In this document: piece by piece, positions 27,001-34,012 of the stretch | Numbering within the stretch: the stretch's first letter is position 1 | How the letters are laid out: every line of letters starts with the position of its first letter | Assembly (NCBI RefSeq): GCF_040838345.1 | Contig: NZ_JBAKFF010000001.1 | Span: 1,302,001-1,366,000 of the forward strand | Length of the DNA stretch: 64,000 bases | Reading direction: 5' to 3' | Source of the DNA: Spiribacter sp. 1M189 | GTDB lineage: Bacteria > Pseudomonadota > Gammaproteobacteria > Nitrococcales > Nitrococcaceae | The notes under the pieces: generated by a model | Databases searched by the model: none | Told to the model about the DNA's origin: nothing | What the model saw: the letters and a program-made list of their open reading frames with translations, nothing else | Made by a program: the position numbers and the translations under genes

Positions 27001-27416
27001 AGGGCGATCGCCTCGGCCTCACCCAACCACTGACAGATGGCTGGGTTGGCCCTGACCATGCCCGCCGGCGCCTTGCGCCCCAGATAATGGAGGAGTGCGG
27101 CCACCGCATGTTCGCATCCACCACCCGCGTCACAGCTGCAGAAGGCGGTAACGGGTTTCGGTGATGGCAGGGGATGGATACGGATGTCCACCGAATGGAC
27201 ATGGCGCCGGTCCGCCTGGACGCGGGCGAAGAAACCCTGGCCACCCGGGCTGCAGTCGAGTACGGCCTGATCACGGATCAGCCGCTCACCCGCTTCCAGG
27301 GCCTCGCGCGGGAAATCTGCCCAGATGGCCGCTTCGCCACGCGTCGCGATCCATTCCTGCAGGGGGTCGGTCAATGCAGTCACTCCGGCGGTCGCCCATG
27401 GACAACCTGACAGCAT
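24087..27416 (-). CDS. SWIM-domain SNF2-family helicase
   Basis: Large (1109 residues) ATP-dependent DNA translocase of the bacterial SNF2/HepA-like group. Near residue 95-115 the sequence [21 protein letters not shown] is a SWIM zinc-finger (C-x-C-x6-C-x-H). A long linker region follows, then the two-lobed motor at about 640-1090: [11 protein letters not shown] (Walker A), [12 protein letters not shown] (motif II), [19 protein letters not shown] (motif III), [41 protein letters not shown] (motifs V-VI). The start is uncertain: ATG 27416 is used, while a TTG 42 bases downstream has GGAG at good distance. Cellular role not defined for this family in bacteria; transcription recycling or repair are suggested. 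Confidence 0.9.
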   Translation of the reverse strand: [1109 protein letters not shown]

Positions 27417-27452
27417 ACCCTCTTCGAAAGTCGTTAGGGTGAAAAGCGACCG

Positions 27453-27692
27453 CTATCCGCCGCTGACAGGGGGCAGCAGCACGAGTGTCTCGCCTGCGTG
27501 GATCTGATCCGTCCGCGAGCGCATCTCATCGCCCACCGCGCAGGCGACCCGTGGCAGGTGGGAGGTCAGCGCCGGATAAGCGGTCGTCAGTGCCTCAAGG
27601 ACCTCGCCGATGGCGAGCGGCGGCTCGAGGTCAAGCGTTAACACACGGTCGCCCGCGGCCTCGCGGAGGACACCAAAGAGTTCAATTTCCAT
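27453..27692 (-). CDS. moaD: molybdopterin synthase small subunit MoaD
   Basis: Ubiquitin-like sulfur carrier (79 residues) that gives sulfur to molybdopterin synthase via a thiocarboxylate on its C-terminal Gly-Gly; the end LPPVSGG is intact. N-terminus MEIELFGVLREAAG is typical. Start at 27692 with GGAAGG seven bases upstream; this binding site is part of a diverged tandem repeat (see 27694-27953). No moaE or moaA is next to it; moaB is at 52.7 kb. Alone on its strand after tRNA-Gln and before the helicase gene, 36 bases away. Confidence 0.9.
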   Translation of the reverse strand: MEIELFGVLREAAGDRVLTLDLEPPLAIGEVLEALTTAYPALTSHLPRVACAVGDEMRSRTDQIHAGETLVLLPPVSGG

Positions 27693-27734
27693 CGTCGAAC
27701 CTTCCAGCTTCAGACGCTGACGCTCATTTATCCA

Positions 27735-27766
27735 CAAAAAACCCCGCCAGGGGCGGGGTCCTTTTT
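27735..27766 (-). terminator. bidirectional-looking terminator in copy A
   Basis: CCCCGCC (27742-27748) pairs with GGCGGGG (27752-27758) around a 3-base loop. On the minus strand six T residues follow, and on the plus strand five. It could end transcription from the tRNA side before moaD, or act as an attenuator upstream of moaD. Confidence 0.8.
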
Positions 27767-27792
27767 GAATGGCTGGGGGACCAGGATTACTC

Positions 27793-27834
27793 GGCCTGCG
27801 GCCTCGCCCTTCGGGCCGACACGCGCTGCGCGCG
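27793..27834. repeat. array of three tri-loop mini-hairpins
   Basis: GGCC-TGC-GGCC (27793-27803), GCCC-TTC-GGGC (27806-27816) and CGCGC-TGC-GCGCG (27822-27834) lie in a row, each with a three-base loop. A fourth hairpin, CGAACC-N5-GGTTCG, follows at 27862-27878. It resembles repetitive extragenic palindrome material, but only one copy is visible here. Confidence 0.65.
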
Positions 27835-27897
27835 GTCGTTCTGCTCCCTCACGGTCGCAGTCGAACCTTCCAGGTTCGAACCCTGCTGACCAATTAT

Positions 27898-27930
27898 TCA
27901 TAAAAAAGGCCCCTCGCGGGGACCTTTTTA
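27898..27930 (-). terminator. terminator of tRNA-Gln
   Basis: On the minus strand GG-T-CCCC pairs with GGGGCC (one bulge) around GCGA, followed by six T residues. It lies seven bases after the tRNA CCA end and is the copy B counterpart of the hairpin at 27742-27758. Confidence 0.75.
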
Positions 27931-27934
27931 TGAA

Positions 27935-28008
27935 TGGCTGGGGGACCAGGATTCGAACCTGGGTTGACGGAGTCAGAGTCCGCAGTCCTACCGCTAGACG
28001 ATCCCCCA
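27935..28008 (-). tRNA. tRNA-Gln (anticodon CUG)
   Basis: A complete 74-base cloverleaf on the minus strand with encoded CCA. Acceptor TGGGGGA pairs with TCCCCCA, D-arm GTC-TAGCGGTAG-GAC, anticodon stem GCGGA/TCCGT with loop CTCTGAC (anticodon CTG, reading CAG), and T-arm around GGTTCGAATCC. It begins only 11 bases after the rpsI stop codon, so it is probably read through from the rplM-rpsI promoter and released by processing. Confidence 0.96.
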
Positions 28009-28019
28009 AAAACCGTTTT

Positions 28020-28412
28020 TTAGCGCTTGGAGAACTGGGTGGCGCGGCGGGCCTTGTGCAGACCGATCTTCTTGCGCTCCACCATGCGCGCGTCGCGCGT
28101 GACATACCCGGCTTTGCGCAGGCTCGTCTTCAGTTCTTCGTCGTAATTGATCAGCGCCCGGGTGATGCCATGCCGGATGGCGCCCGCCTGTCCGCTGGAG
28201 CCGCCGCCGAAGACGCTGACCTTGATGTCCACCTTGTTCGTGGTTTCGGTCAGCTCGAGCGGCTGACGCACCACCATTCGGGCGGTCTCGCGGCCGAAGT
28301 AATCATCCAACGGCTTACCGTTGACGATGATGTTTCCGCTTCCCGGACGCATGTTGACGCGTGCCGCTGAGGTCTTGCGCCGGCCGGTTCCGTAATACTG
28401 TTCAACTGCCAT
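28020..28412 (-). CDS. rpsI: 30S ribosomal protein S9
   Basis: Small-subunit protein of 130 residues whose basic C-terminal tail reaches the P-site tRNA. N-terminus [29 protein letters not shown] and end [11 protein letters not shown] match the family throughout. Eighteen bases after rplM in the usual operon; tRNA-Gln follows after 11 bases. Confidence 0.98.
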   Translation of the reverse strand: MAVEQYYGTGRRKTSAARVNMRPGSGNIIVNGKPLDDYFGRETARMVVRQPLELTETTNKVDIKVSVFGGGSSGQAGAIRHGITRALINYDEELKTSLRKAGYVTRDARMVERKKIGLHKARRATQFSKR

Positions 28413-28430
28413 CGGTCAGTCCGCTCCGAT

Positions 28431-28859
28431 TCAGATTTCCAGCGCCTGAGGCTGCTGGGCATGGTGCTGATGTTCGCTACCGCTGTAAACCTTCAGCTTC
28501 TTGATCATCTGGCGGCCCAGCCGGTTCTTCGGCAGCATGCCCTTGACGGCATGCTCGATGGCCCGCTCCGGATGCTCCTGAATCAGCGTCTCGAAGTTCG
28601 TCGACTTCATGTTGCCGACGTAGCCGGTAAAGCGATGGTAGGTCTTCTGCTGCGCCTTGCGGCCGGTCACGGCCACCTGCTCGGCATTGACCACGACGAT
28701 GTAGTCGCCGGTGTCGACGTGCGGCGTGAAAGCCGGCTTATGCTTGCCGCGTAGGCGGAAAGCGATTTCCGAGGCGAGCCGCCCCAGGGTCTTGCCGGCG
28801 GCATCGACGACGTACCAGTCGCGCTGCACATTTTCCGCCTTGGCGCTGAAAGTCTTCAT
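28431..28859 (-). CDS. rplM: 50S ribosomal protein L13
   Basis: Early-assembling large-subunit protein, 142 residues, with typical [50 protein letters not shown] and [18 protein letters not shown]. First gene of rplM-rpsI. AGGACA-like weak binding site before the ATG, as in many ribosomal protein genes, perhaps linked to autogenous control. Confidence 0.98.
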   Translation of the reverse strand: MKTFSAKAENVQRDWYVVDAAGKTLGRLASEIAFRLRGKHKPAFTPHVDTGDYIVVVNAEQVAVTGRKAQQKTYHRFTGYVGNMKSTNFETLIQEHPERAIEHAVKGMLPKNRLGRQMIKKLKVYSGSEHQHHAQQPQALEI

Positions 28860-28885
28860 GGGTGTCCTGTCTCCGAAGCCGACGC

Positions 28886-28933
28886 TCCCGAATTAAGATC
28901 GGGAATGCTACACAAACCTCTCACGCCAGACAA
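28886..28933 (-). promoter_or_regulatory. rplM-rpsI promoter with inverted repeat at the start site
   Basis: On the minus strand TTGTCT (28933-28928) and TAGCAT (28910-28905) are 17 bases apart, a good sigma-70 promoter. Immediately downstream TCCCGA-N7-TCGGGA (28904-28886) spans the expected transcription start and may bind a regulator or form part of the leader. Confidence 0.6.
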
Positions 28934-28954
28934 GCGATGACGGCATGATCCCGG

Positions 28955-30406
28955 CTAAACGGCCGCACAGAGATACTTGATCTCGAGGAAGTCATCGATG
29001 CCATAGCGCGATCCTTCGCGACCGAGCCCGGACGCCTTGACGCCGCCAAACGGCGCCTCGGCGGTGGAGATGAGACCGGTGTTCAGGCCAACGATGCCAT
29101 ATTCCAAGGCCTCGGCGACCCGCCAGCTACGCCCCAGGTCGCGGGTATAGAAGTAGGCGGCGAGACCGAATTCGGTGGCATTGGCCATGGCGATGACCTC
29201 CGTCTCGCTATGGAAACGCACCACCGGCGCGATGGGGCCGAAGGTCTCCTCAACCAGCAGCCGCGTATCCGGCTGAATATCGGCAAGCACGGTGGGTTCG
29301 AAATAAAGCCCGCCCCGCTCGCTGCGCCGCCCGCCAACGACCACGCGGGCACCCCTGCTCACCGCGTCATCGAGGTGGGCCTGAACCTTGTCCATGGCCG
29401 GCTGATTGATCAGTGGTCCAATCTGATTGGCCTCATCAAGGCCCGGGCCAACCTTCATCCCGGCGACGGCCTCACCGAGACGCTCGATGAAGGCATCATG
29501 GACACCATCCTGGACGTAGATCCGGTTCGCGCAGACACAGGTCTGCCCGCCATTGCGGTATTTGGCCATGATCGCCCCTTGTACCGCCGCCTCCAGATCC
29601 GCATCGTCGAAAACGATGAACGGCGCGTTGCCACCCAACTCCAGCGAGAGCTTGGTCACGTTCTGCGCGCATTGCCGCATGAGGATCCGGCCCACCTCGG
29701 TAGAGCCCGTGAACGTGAGCTTGCGCACCTTCGGGTTACGACAAAGCTCGCCCCCCAGCCCGGCCGCATCCGCACCGGTCACGACGTTCAGGACGCCTTC
29801 GGGCAGCCCTGCCTCACTGCCCAGCCTGGCCATGGCGGTGGCCGACAGGGGGGTCGACTCAGCGGGTCGACCGACAAAGGTGCATCCCGCTGCCAGCGCC
29901 GGCGCGACCTTGCGGGCGATCATTGCATTGGGGAAATTCCATGGGGTGATGGAGCCCACCACACCGATGGGCTGCTTGAGCACCATGATGCGTTTGTCGG
30001 GCTGATGACCCGGGATGATGTCACCATAGACGCGTCGCCCTTCCTCGGCGAACCAGCGAATGAAACTCGCGCCATAGGCGATCTCGCCACGCGCTTCGGC
30101 AATCGGTTTGCCCATCTCCGCGGTGAGTATTCGGGCCAGGTCTTCCTGATTATCCAGCAACAGGTCATGCCAGCGCATGAGGATATCGGCGCGGTCGCGG
30201 GCCGTGCGGGCTGCCCAGGCCGGGCCGGCCTCGTGGGCGGCATCAATGGCCTCGCGCATCTCCGCCACGGTCAGGTCCGCAGCATGGGCGATCACCTCGC
30301 CGGTGGCGGGGTTGGTCACGTTGGACTGGTTCTGCCCGGCAACCCACTCACCCGCGATAAATGCACGGGGCTCGAGCAGTTCAGGGCGCACAAGATCAAG
30401 CGACAT
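28955..30406 (-). CDS. succinate-semialdehyde dehydrogenase (NAD(P)+), GabD/BlcA type
   Basis: Aldehyde dehydrogenase of 483 residues oxidising succinic semialdehyde to succinate, feeding the TCA cycle. Catalytic Cys lies in GGQTCVCANR, general-base Glu in LELGGNAPF, and the cofactor region in TPWNFPNAM and FTGSTEVG. IPGHQPDKRIMVLKQPIGVVG and EAPFGGVKASGLGREGSRYGIDDFLEIKY are closest to GabD/SSADH. Last gene of the minus-strand array that starts near 44.8 kb; 38 bases after the iron-ADH gene. With that ADH and the lactonase it forms the three enzymes of a gamma-butyrolactone route. A role in GABA use is an alternative. Confidence 0.88.
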   Translation of the reverse strand: MSLDLVRPELLEPRAFIAGEWVAGQNQSNVTNPATGEVIAHAADLTVAEMREAIDAAHEAGPAWAARTARDRADILMRWHDLLLDNQEDLARILTAEMGKPIAEARGEIAYGASFIRWFAEEGRRVYGDIIPGHQPDKRIMVLKQPIGVVGSITPWNFPNAMIARKVAPALAAGCTFVGRPAESTPLSATAMARLGSEAGLPEGVLNVVTGADAAGLGGELCRNPKVRKLTFTGSTEVGRILMRQCAQNVTKLSLELGGNAPFIVFDDADLEAAVQGAIMAKYRNGGQTCVCANRIYVQDGVHDAFIERLGEAVAGMKVGPGLDEANQIGPLINQPAMDKVQAHLDDAVSRGARVVVGGRRSERGGLYFEPTVLADIQPDTRLLVEETFGPIAPVVRFHSETEVIAMANATEFGLAAYFYTRDLGRSWRVAEALEYGIVGLNTGLISTAEAPFGGVKASGLGREGSRYGIDDFLEIKYLCAAV

Positions 30407-30444
30407 GGGAATGGCTCCCGATCACGGGTTGAGGAAACGGCCGA

Positions 30445-31602
30445 TCAATAGGCCGCCTGGTAGATCGCCAGCGCATCGGCCTCGGTGACTTCCCGAGGGT
30501 TGTTCACCAGCAGTCGGGTCTGGTTCATCGCGTCGCTGGCCAGCTGCGGCAGCACCGACTCGGGGATATCCATCTCTCTGAGGGTCTGCTGCAGGCCGCA
30601 ACGCCGGGAGAGCGCCGCCAGCGACTCGCAGAAGGCGCTCGCGCGCTCCAAGCGGTCCAGGGACTCAAGTTCGGGGAATAGGATCGGTGCCAGCTCGGCG
30701 TAAATCCCGCCGTGCGTCTCGATATTGAAGCGCAGCACATGGGGCAGGACCAGGGCGTTGGAGAGGCCATGGGGGATATGAAAATGTCCGCCGAGCGGAT
30801 AGGCCAAGGCGTGGACGGCAGCCACCGGGGAGTTGGCGAAGGCCTGCCCGGCGAGCATCGAACCCAGCAGCATGTCAGCCCGCGCCTCGATGTCCGAGCC
30901 GTCATGGACGGCCCGCTCCAGCGCCGGCCCCATCAGGCCCAGCGCCAGCCTCGCCAGATGGCGGGAGACCGGGTTATTGTTGGGACTGGCCGAGGCATAG
31001 GCCTCGATGGCATGGACCATCGCATCGACACCAGTGGCCGCCGTGGTCGCTGCCGGCAGCCCGAGCGTGAGTTCGGGATCCAGAAGGGCGATATCCGGCA
31101 AGAGCACCGGCGAGACGACGCCCATCTTCTCCTCGCTCGCGGTGGTGACGATGGAAATCGGGGTGACCTCAGAGCCCGTCCCCGCGGTGGTTGGCACCAG
31201 CACCAGCGGCAGCCGCGGGCCTTGCGCGTTGCCAACGCCATAGCATTCGTCGAGCGGCTGGTCGCTCGCTGCCAGCAGCGCCGCCAGCTTGGCCACGTCC
31301 AGGGACGAACCGCCACCAACGCCGATGACGGCCTCGGCGCCGGCCGTTCTGGCAGCCGCGAGGGCAGCATGGATGACCTGTTCCGACGGATCCGCGGACA
31401 CCTCGGAGAACAGGGTGACCGCAACGCCAGCATGCTCGAGACTCTGACGGCCACGGTCGACGATGCCTGTGGCCATCATGCCGGGATCAGTCACCAGGAG
31501 CACGCGCTCGGCGCCCAGGCCCGAAGTCAGCACCCCGAGCCCCGAAAACTTGCCGTTGCCGAACTGGATGCTGGCGGATGTGTTGAAGATGAAAGGCGTC
31601 AT
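30445..31602 (-). CDS. iron-containing alcohol dehydrogenase (possible 4-hydroxybutyrate dehydrogenase)
   Basis: Group III metal-dependent alcohol dehydrogenase of 385 residues. NAD-binding GVGGGSSLDVAKL, the PLVLVPTTAGTGSEVTPISI motif, and metal-ligand region with Asp/His in GVDAMVHAIEAYAS, HALAYPLGGHFHIPHG are intact. Related enzymes oxidise 4-hydroxybutyrate, 1,3-propanediol or lactaldehyde. The specific call rests on the neighbours: SSADH follows by 38 bases and a lactonase is encoded upstream in the same array. In Agrobacterium BlcB has this job. Confidence 0.85.
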   Translation of the reverse strand: MTPFIFNTSASIQFGNGKFSGLGVLTSGLGAERVLLVTDPGMMATGIVDRGRQSLEHAGVAVTLFSEVSADPSEQVIHAALAAARTAGAEAVIGVGGGSSLDVAKLAALLAASDQPLDECYGVGNAQGPRLPLVLVPTTAGTGSEVTPISIVTTASEEKMGVVSPVLLPDIALLDPELTLGLPAATTAATGVDAMVHAIEAYASASPNNNPVSRHLARLALGLMGPALERAVHDGSDIEARADMLLGSMLAGQAFANSPVAAVHALAYPLGGHFHIPHGLSNALVLPHVLRFNIETHGGIYAELAPILFPELESLDRLERASAFCESLAALSRRCGLQQTLREMDIPESVLPQLASDAMNQTRLLVNNPREVTEADALAIYQAAY

Positions 31603-31632
31603 GAATCAATACTCCTCGGACTCGATGGCCAA

Positions 31633-33564
31633 CTAGCCGCCGAAACTCCAGATCACCAGAAGGATTACGCCGATGGCTGCCACGGCCGCAATGATCAGGC
31701 GCCGAAGCCGCTCGGCCTCGGCGCTGACCCGGTCATGCCGCAGCGACGGTATCTCAGCTCTCGGCTCGATAGCGGGCTGCTCCGGTGAGGCCATGGCCAT
31801 GCGATAGCCGAGAAACCACACGAGCACGAGGCCGAGCAGCCAGAAGAGGACAGACCAGGCCCAGAGCGAGGGCACGCTGAGGACCCATGCCCCGGTTGCA
31901 TCGACAAAGGCGACGTTACCGAAGATCGTGCCCGGCCCGACCGCCAGAAACGCCCAGGCGAGCACGATCGACCACGCCAGCGAATTCAGCCAAGGCGGCG
32001 TGCGGGCCGCGAAGTGTCTGGCGATGAAAGCGCGGATTTCTTCGGCATTCGCCCTGCGGCCACGATGGCGGCTGACCGCTGAGATCACCATGATCGCGAC
32101 GACATTGCAGAACAGCCCCCAGCCGGCGGCATGAATCGTCCACGGATATCGACCCCAGGGCAGTTCCAGACCCAGGTAACTCAGGATGTAGATGCCGGCG
32201 GCATCGGTGAGGAATACCGCGGCGATGCCAAAGCCGAATCCCACCACCGCCGCCGGCGGCGTGATCCAGCGGAACCACAGCAGCCCGACCAGCGGCCCCA
32301 TCAACTGAGCCGACAGGGGTAGCGCCATGGCACCCAGCGCGGAGAGCGCCACCGGCGTGAGGAACGCCATCAGCAGCGAGACCACGGCGAGGATAACCAC
32401 AACAATGCGGGTGAGGTTGACGGTGGCCCGACGCGACAGCTCGCTGTGGAACCAAGGCTTGTAGAGGTGGCGCACGACTGTCTCGGCGGCAACCAGTAGG
32501 GCGAGCCCGGCGAAAAGCTGCATACCAGCGACCAGGCCGAAGACAATCCAGACGCTGAACCATGGGGACGTCGCGGACAACAGATCGGCCAGGGTGGCAC
32601 TCGCCTCTTCGCCGCGGAGCAGGCCGAACGCTCCCAGCAGCCCGCCGAGCGTGATGATCAAGGCACCGAAAAAACCGGCGAGCACCCAGGTCTGCCCCGC
32701 CGCAACGCCGGTGGCGCTGCGGCTCGAGAGCAGGATCTTGAACAGCACGGGGCTGCAGGCCACGCCCAGTACCGCCATGCTGGCGCTGAGAATCATCGCC
32801 GCACTGCCCGGGTGCTCCAGGAACGCACCACGGCCGAAGCCGGGCACGAACTGCACCACGCCGGCCACGCTGAACCATTGCGCCCCCCGCTCGCCAGCCG
32901 ACGCCGCCAGCGCATCCATCAACAACAGCGGATCGCCGACATTGGCGAGAATGACACCCCCCAGCGTGAGCGTTGCACTTACCAGTGCGACTGTCTGCAA
33001 CATCCCGAGGTAGGCCACAGCGCGAAGCCCGCCGATGACCACATAAGCGAACAGAATCAGGGTGAGCAGCGCCCCGCAGAAAAGCGGCGAGAGAGCGCCG
33101 GCGGTCATGGCCGAGAGCAGATCGGAGAGCAGCCGCAGCTGCATGCCCGCGAAGGCGACGGCGAACAGCAATGCGATCACCGCGCAGCTCACGGCCAGAA
33201 ACTCGCTGCCGTAGTAAAGCCGCAACAGCTCGATCTGCGAGGAGACACGGAAACGCTGGGCGACAAACCAGGCCCGCTTGTAGAAGAGCATGCCCGGAAT
33301 GGCGAGCAGGACACCGGCCTGCAGAGCCGCCACCGATGAGAAACCCCACCTGGCGACGGCATCTGCCGTTCCCAGCAGGAACCATACGGAGACGCTGGCC
33401 CCGGCCCCCACCAGCGCACCCATCCACGGCGCGATGGAGTGCCCCGCCGAGAACCAGGTCTCGACATCGTGGTTGGCCACCGCCGACTGACGCGCCCAGA
33501 ACAGGGCGAGCGCCATGTAGATCAGGGTGAAAAGGCCCAGCCACAGAACCATCGAATCGATCAT
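31633..33564 (-). CDS. sodium:solute symporter (SSS family)
   Basis: Inner-membrane protein of 643 residues with about 13-14 membrane segments. The start, LFTLIYMALALFWARQSAVANHDVETWFSAGHSIAPWMGALVGAGASVSVWFLLG, is the typical SSS beginning with the conserved YFxAGR-like region changed to WFSAGHS. The C-terminal part has extra segments and a charged tail. It overlaps the upstream small membrane-protein gene by four bases (ATGA). Such carriers often bring in carboxylates; a hydroxy- or keto-acid would suit the neighbouring enzymes, but this is inference. Confidence 0.85.
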   Translation of the reverse strand: MIDSMVLWLGLFTLIYMALALFWARQSAVANHDVETWFSAGHSIAPWMGALVGAGASVSVWFLLGTADAVARWGFSSVAALQAGVLLAIPGMLFYKRAWFVAQRFRVSSQIELLRLYYGSEFLAVSCAVIALLFAVAFAGMQLRLLSDLLSAMTAGALSPLFCGALLTLILFAYVVIGGLRAVAYLGMLQTVALVSATLTLGGVILANVGDPLLLMDALAASAGERGAQWFSVAGVVQFVPGFGRGAFLEHPGSAAMILSASMAVLGVACSPVLFKILLSSRSATGVAAGQTWVLAGFFGALIITLGGLLGAFGLLRGEEASATLADLLSATSPWFSVWIVFGLVAGMQLFAGLALLVAAETVVRHLYKPWFHSELSRRATVNLTRIVVVILAVVSLLMAFLTPVALSALGAMALPLSAQLMGPLVGLLWFRWITPPAAVVGFGFGIAAVFLTDAAGIYILSYLGLELPWGRYPWTIHAAGWGLFCNVVAIMVISAVSRHRGRRANAEEIRAFIARHFAARTPPWLNSLAWSIVLAWAFLAVGPGTIFGNVAFVDATGAWVLSVPSLWAWSVLFWLLGLVLVWFLGYRMAMASPEQPAIEPRAEIPSLRHDRVSAEAERLRRLIIAAVAAIGVILLVIWSFGG

Positions 33565-33998
33565 CGCGCGTCCCCGCCGGCGTCAACGTCAGTGCTGCCC
33601 TCGGGCTTGTGATGGAACGTCGAGTAGGCGCCCCGCAAGCCGTACCGGGTGACGAGATAGCTGAGGAAGCCGACCACCAGCACCGCAACCAGACTCAGAC
33701 AGGCCAGAAAGTCCCGCTCGTCGAGCCGGCCCGTGGCGAATCCGATCACCACCAGGAGCGCGACGACACCGAATGCCGCCAGCCCCAGTGCCGTTTCCCC
33801 AGCGGTATAGCCCGTCCGGTAAAGCGCGTTGATGACCATATGCGCCACGAAAGCCGCGATCACCAACAGAATCCCGGCCAGGGCGGTGCCATACTGGTTC
33901 GCCTCCAGCCCCTGCAGGAACAGCGCCAGACTGAGCATGCCCAACGCGGTCCAGGTAGAGAACACCAGTACGCTGCGCTCAATGACCGGATTCGTCAT
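33561..33998 (-). CDS. small four-helix membrane protein of unknown family
   Basis: A 145-residue protein with four hydrophobic segments (about 10-28, 38-58, 68-88 and 98-115) and a charged C-terminal tail with a YSTFHHKPEGSTDVDAGGD sequence. I do not recognise the family. It is encoded 14 bases after the flotillin gene and overlaps the symporter start by four bases. Accessory small subunits encoded just before SSS carriers are common, so it may be a partner of the symporter, or of the rhodopsin/flotillin membrane complex. Confidence 0.75.
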   Translation of the reverse strand: MTNPVIERSVLVFSTWTALGMLSLALFLQGLEANQYGTALAGILLVIAAFVAHMVINALYRTGYTAGETALGLAAFGVVALLVVIGFATGRLDERDFLACLSLVAVLVVGFLSYLVTRYGLRGAYSTFHHKPEGSTDVDAGGDAR

Positions 33999-34012
33999 TC
34001 ACCCGTCTCCAG

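Larger units (their letters stand above)
27694..27953. repeat. diverged tandem duplication (165-166 bp period) between moaD and tRNA-Gln
   Basis: Copy A (27694-27788) and copy B (27860-27953) align end to end. Both start GTCGAACCTTCCAG, continue through a GC-rich hairpin with flanking A- and T-runs, and end in a shared 22-base sequence (27767-27788 and 27932-27953) that in copy B is the 3' end of tRNA-Gln plus CCA. Copy A therefore carries a 19-base remnant of the tRNA end. The 71 bases between the copies hold a row of small hairpins. Confidence 0.8.

Noticed and set aside
27793-27834. CRISPR-like or attenuator array
   Set aside because: The stems differ in sequence and no repeat-spacer pattern exists; only short unrelated hairpins are seen.
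27765-28370. Plus-strand frame of 201 residues across tRNA-Gln and rpsI
   Set aside because: It runs antisense through a tRNA and a ribosomal protein gene and through the repeat units. Its repeated Asn-Gly-Trp-Gly-Thr-Arg-Ile segment just reflects the duplicated tRNA end.
31916-33688. 590-residue frame overlapping the SSS symporter on the same strand
   Set aside because: It is a frame-shifted reading of the symporter with no membrane segments or motif, while the other frame gives a complete SSS protein.
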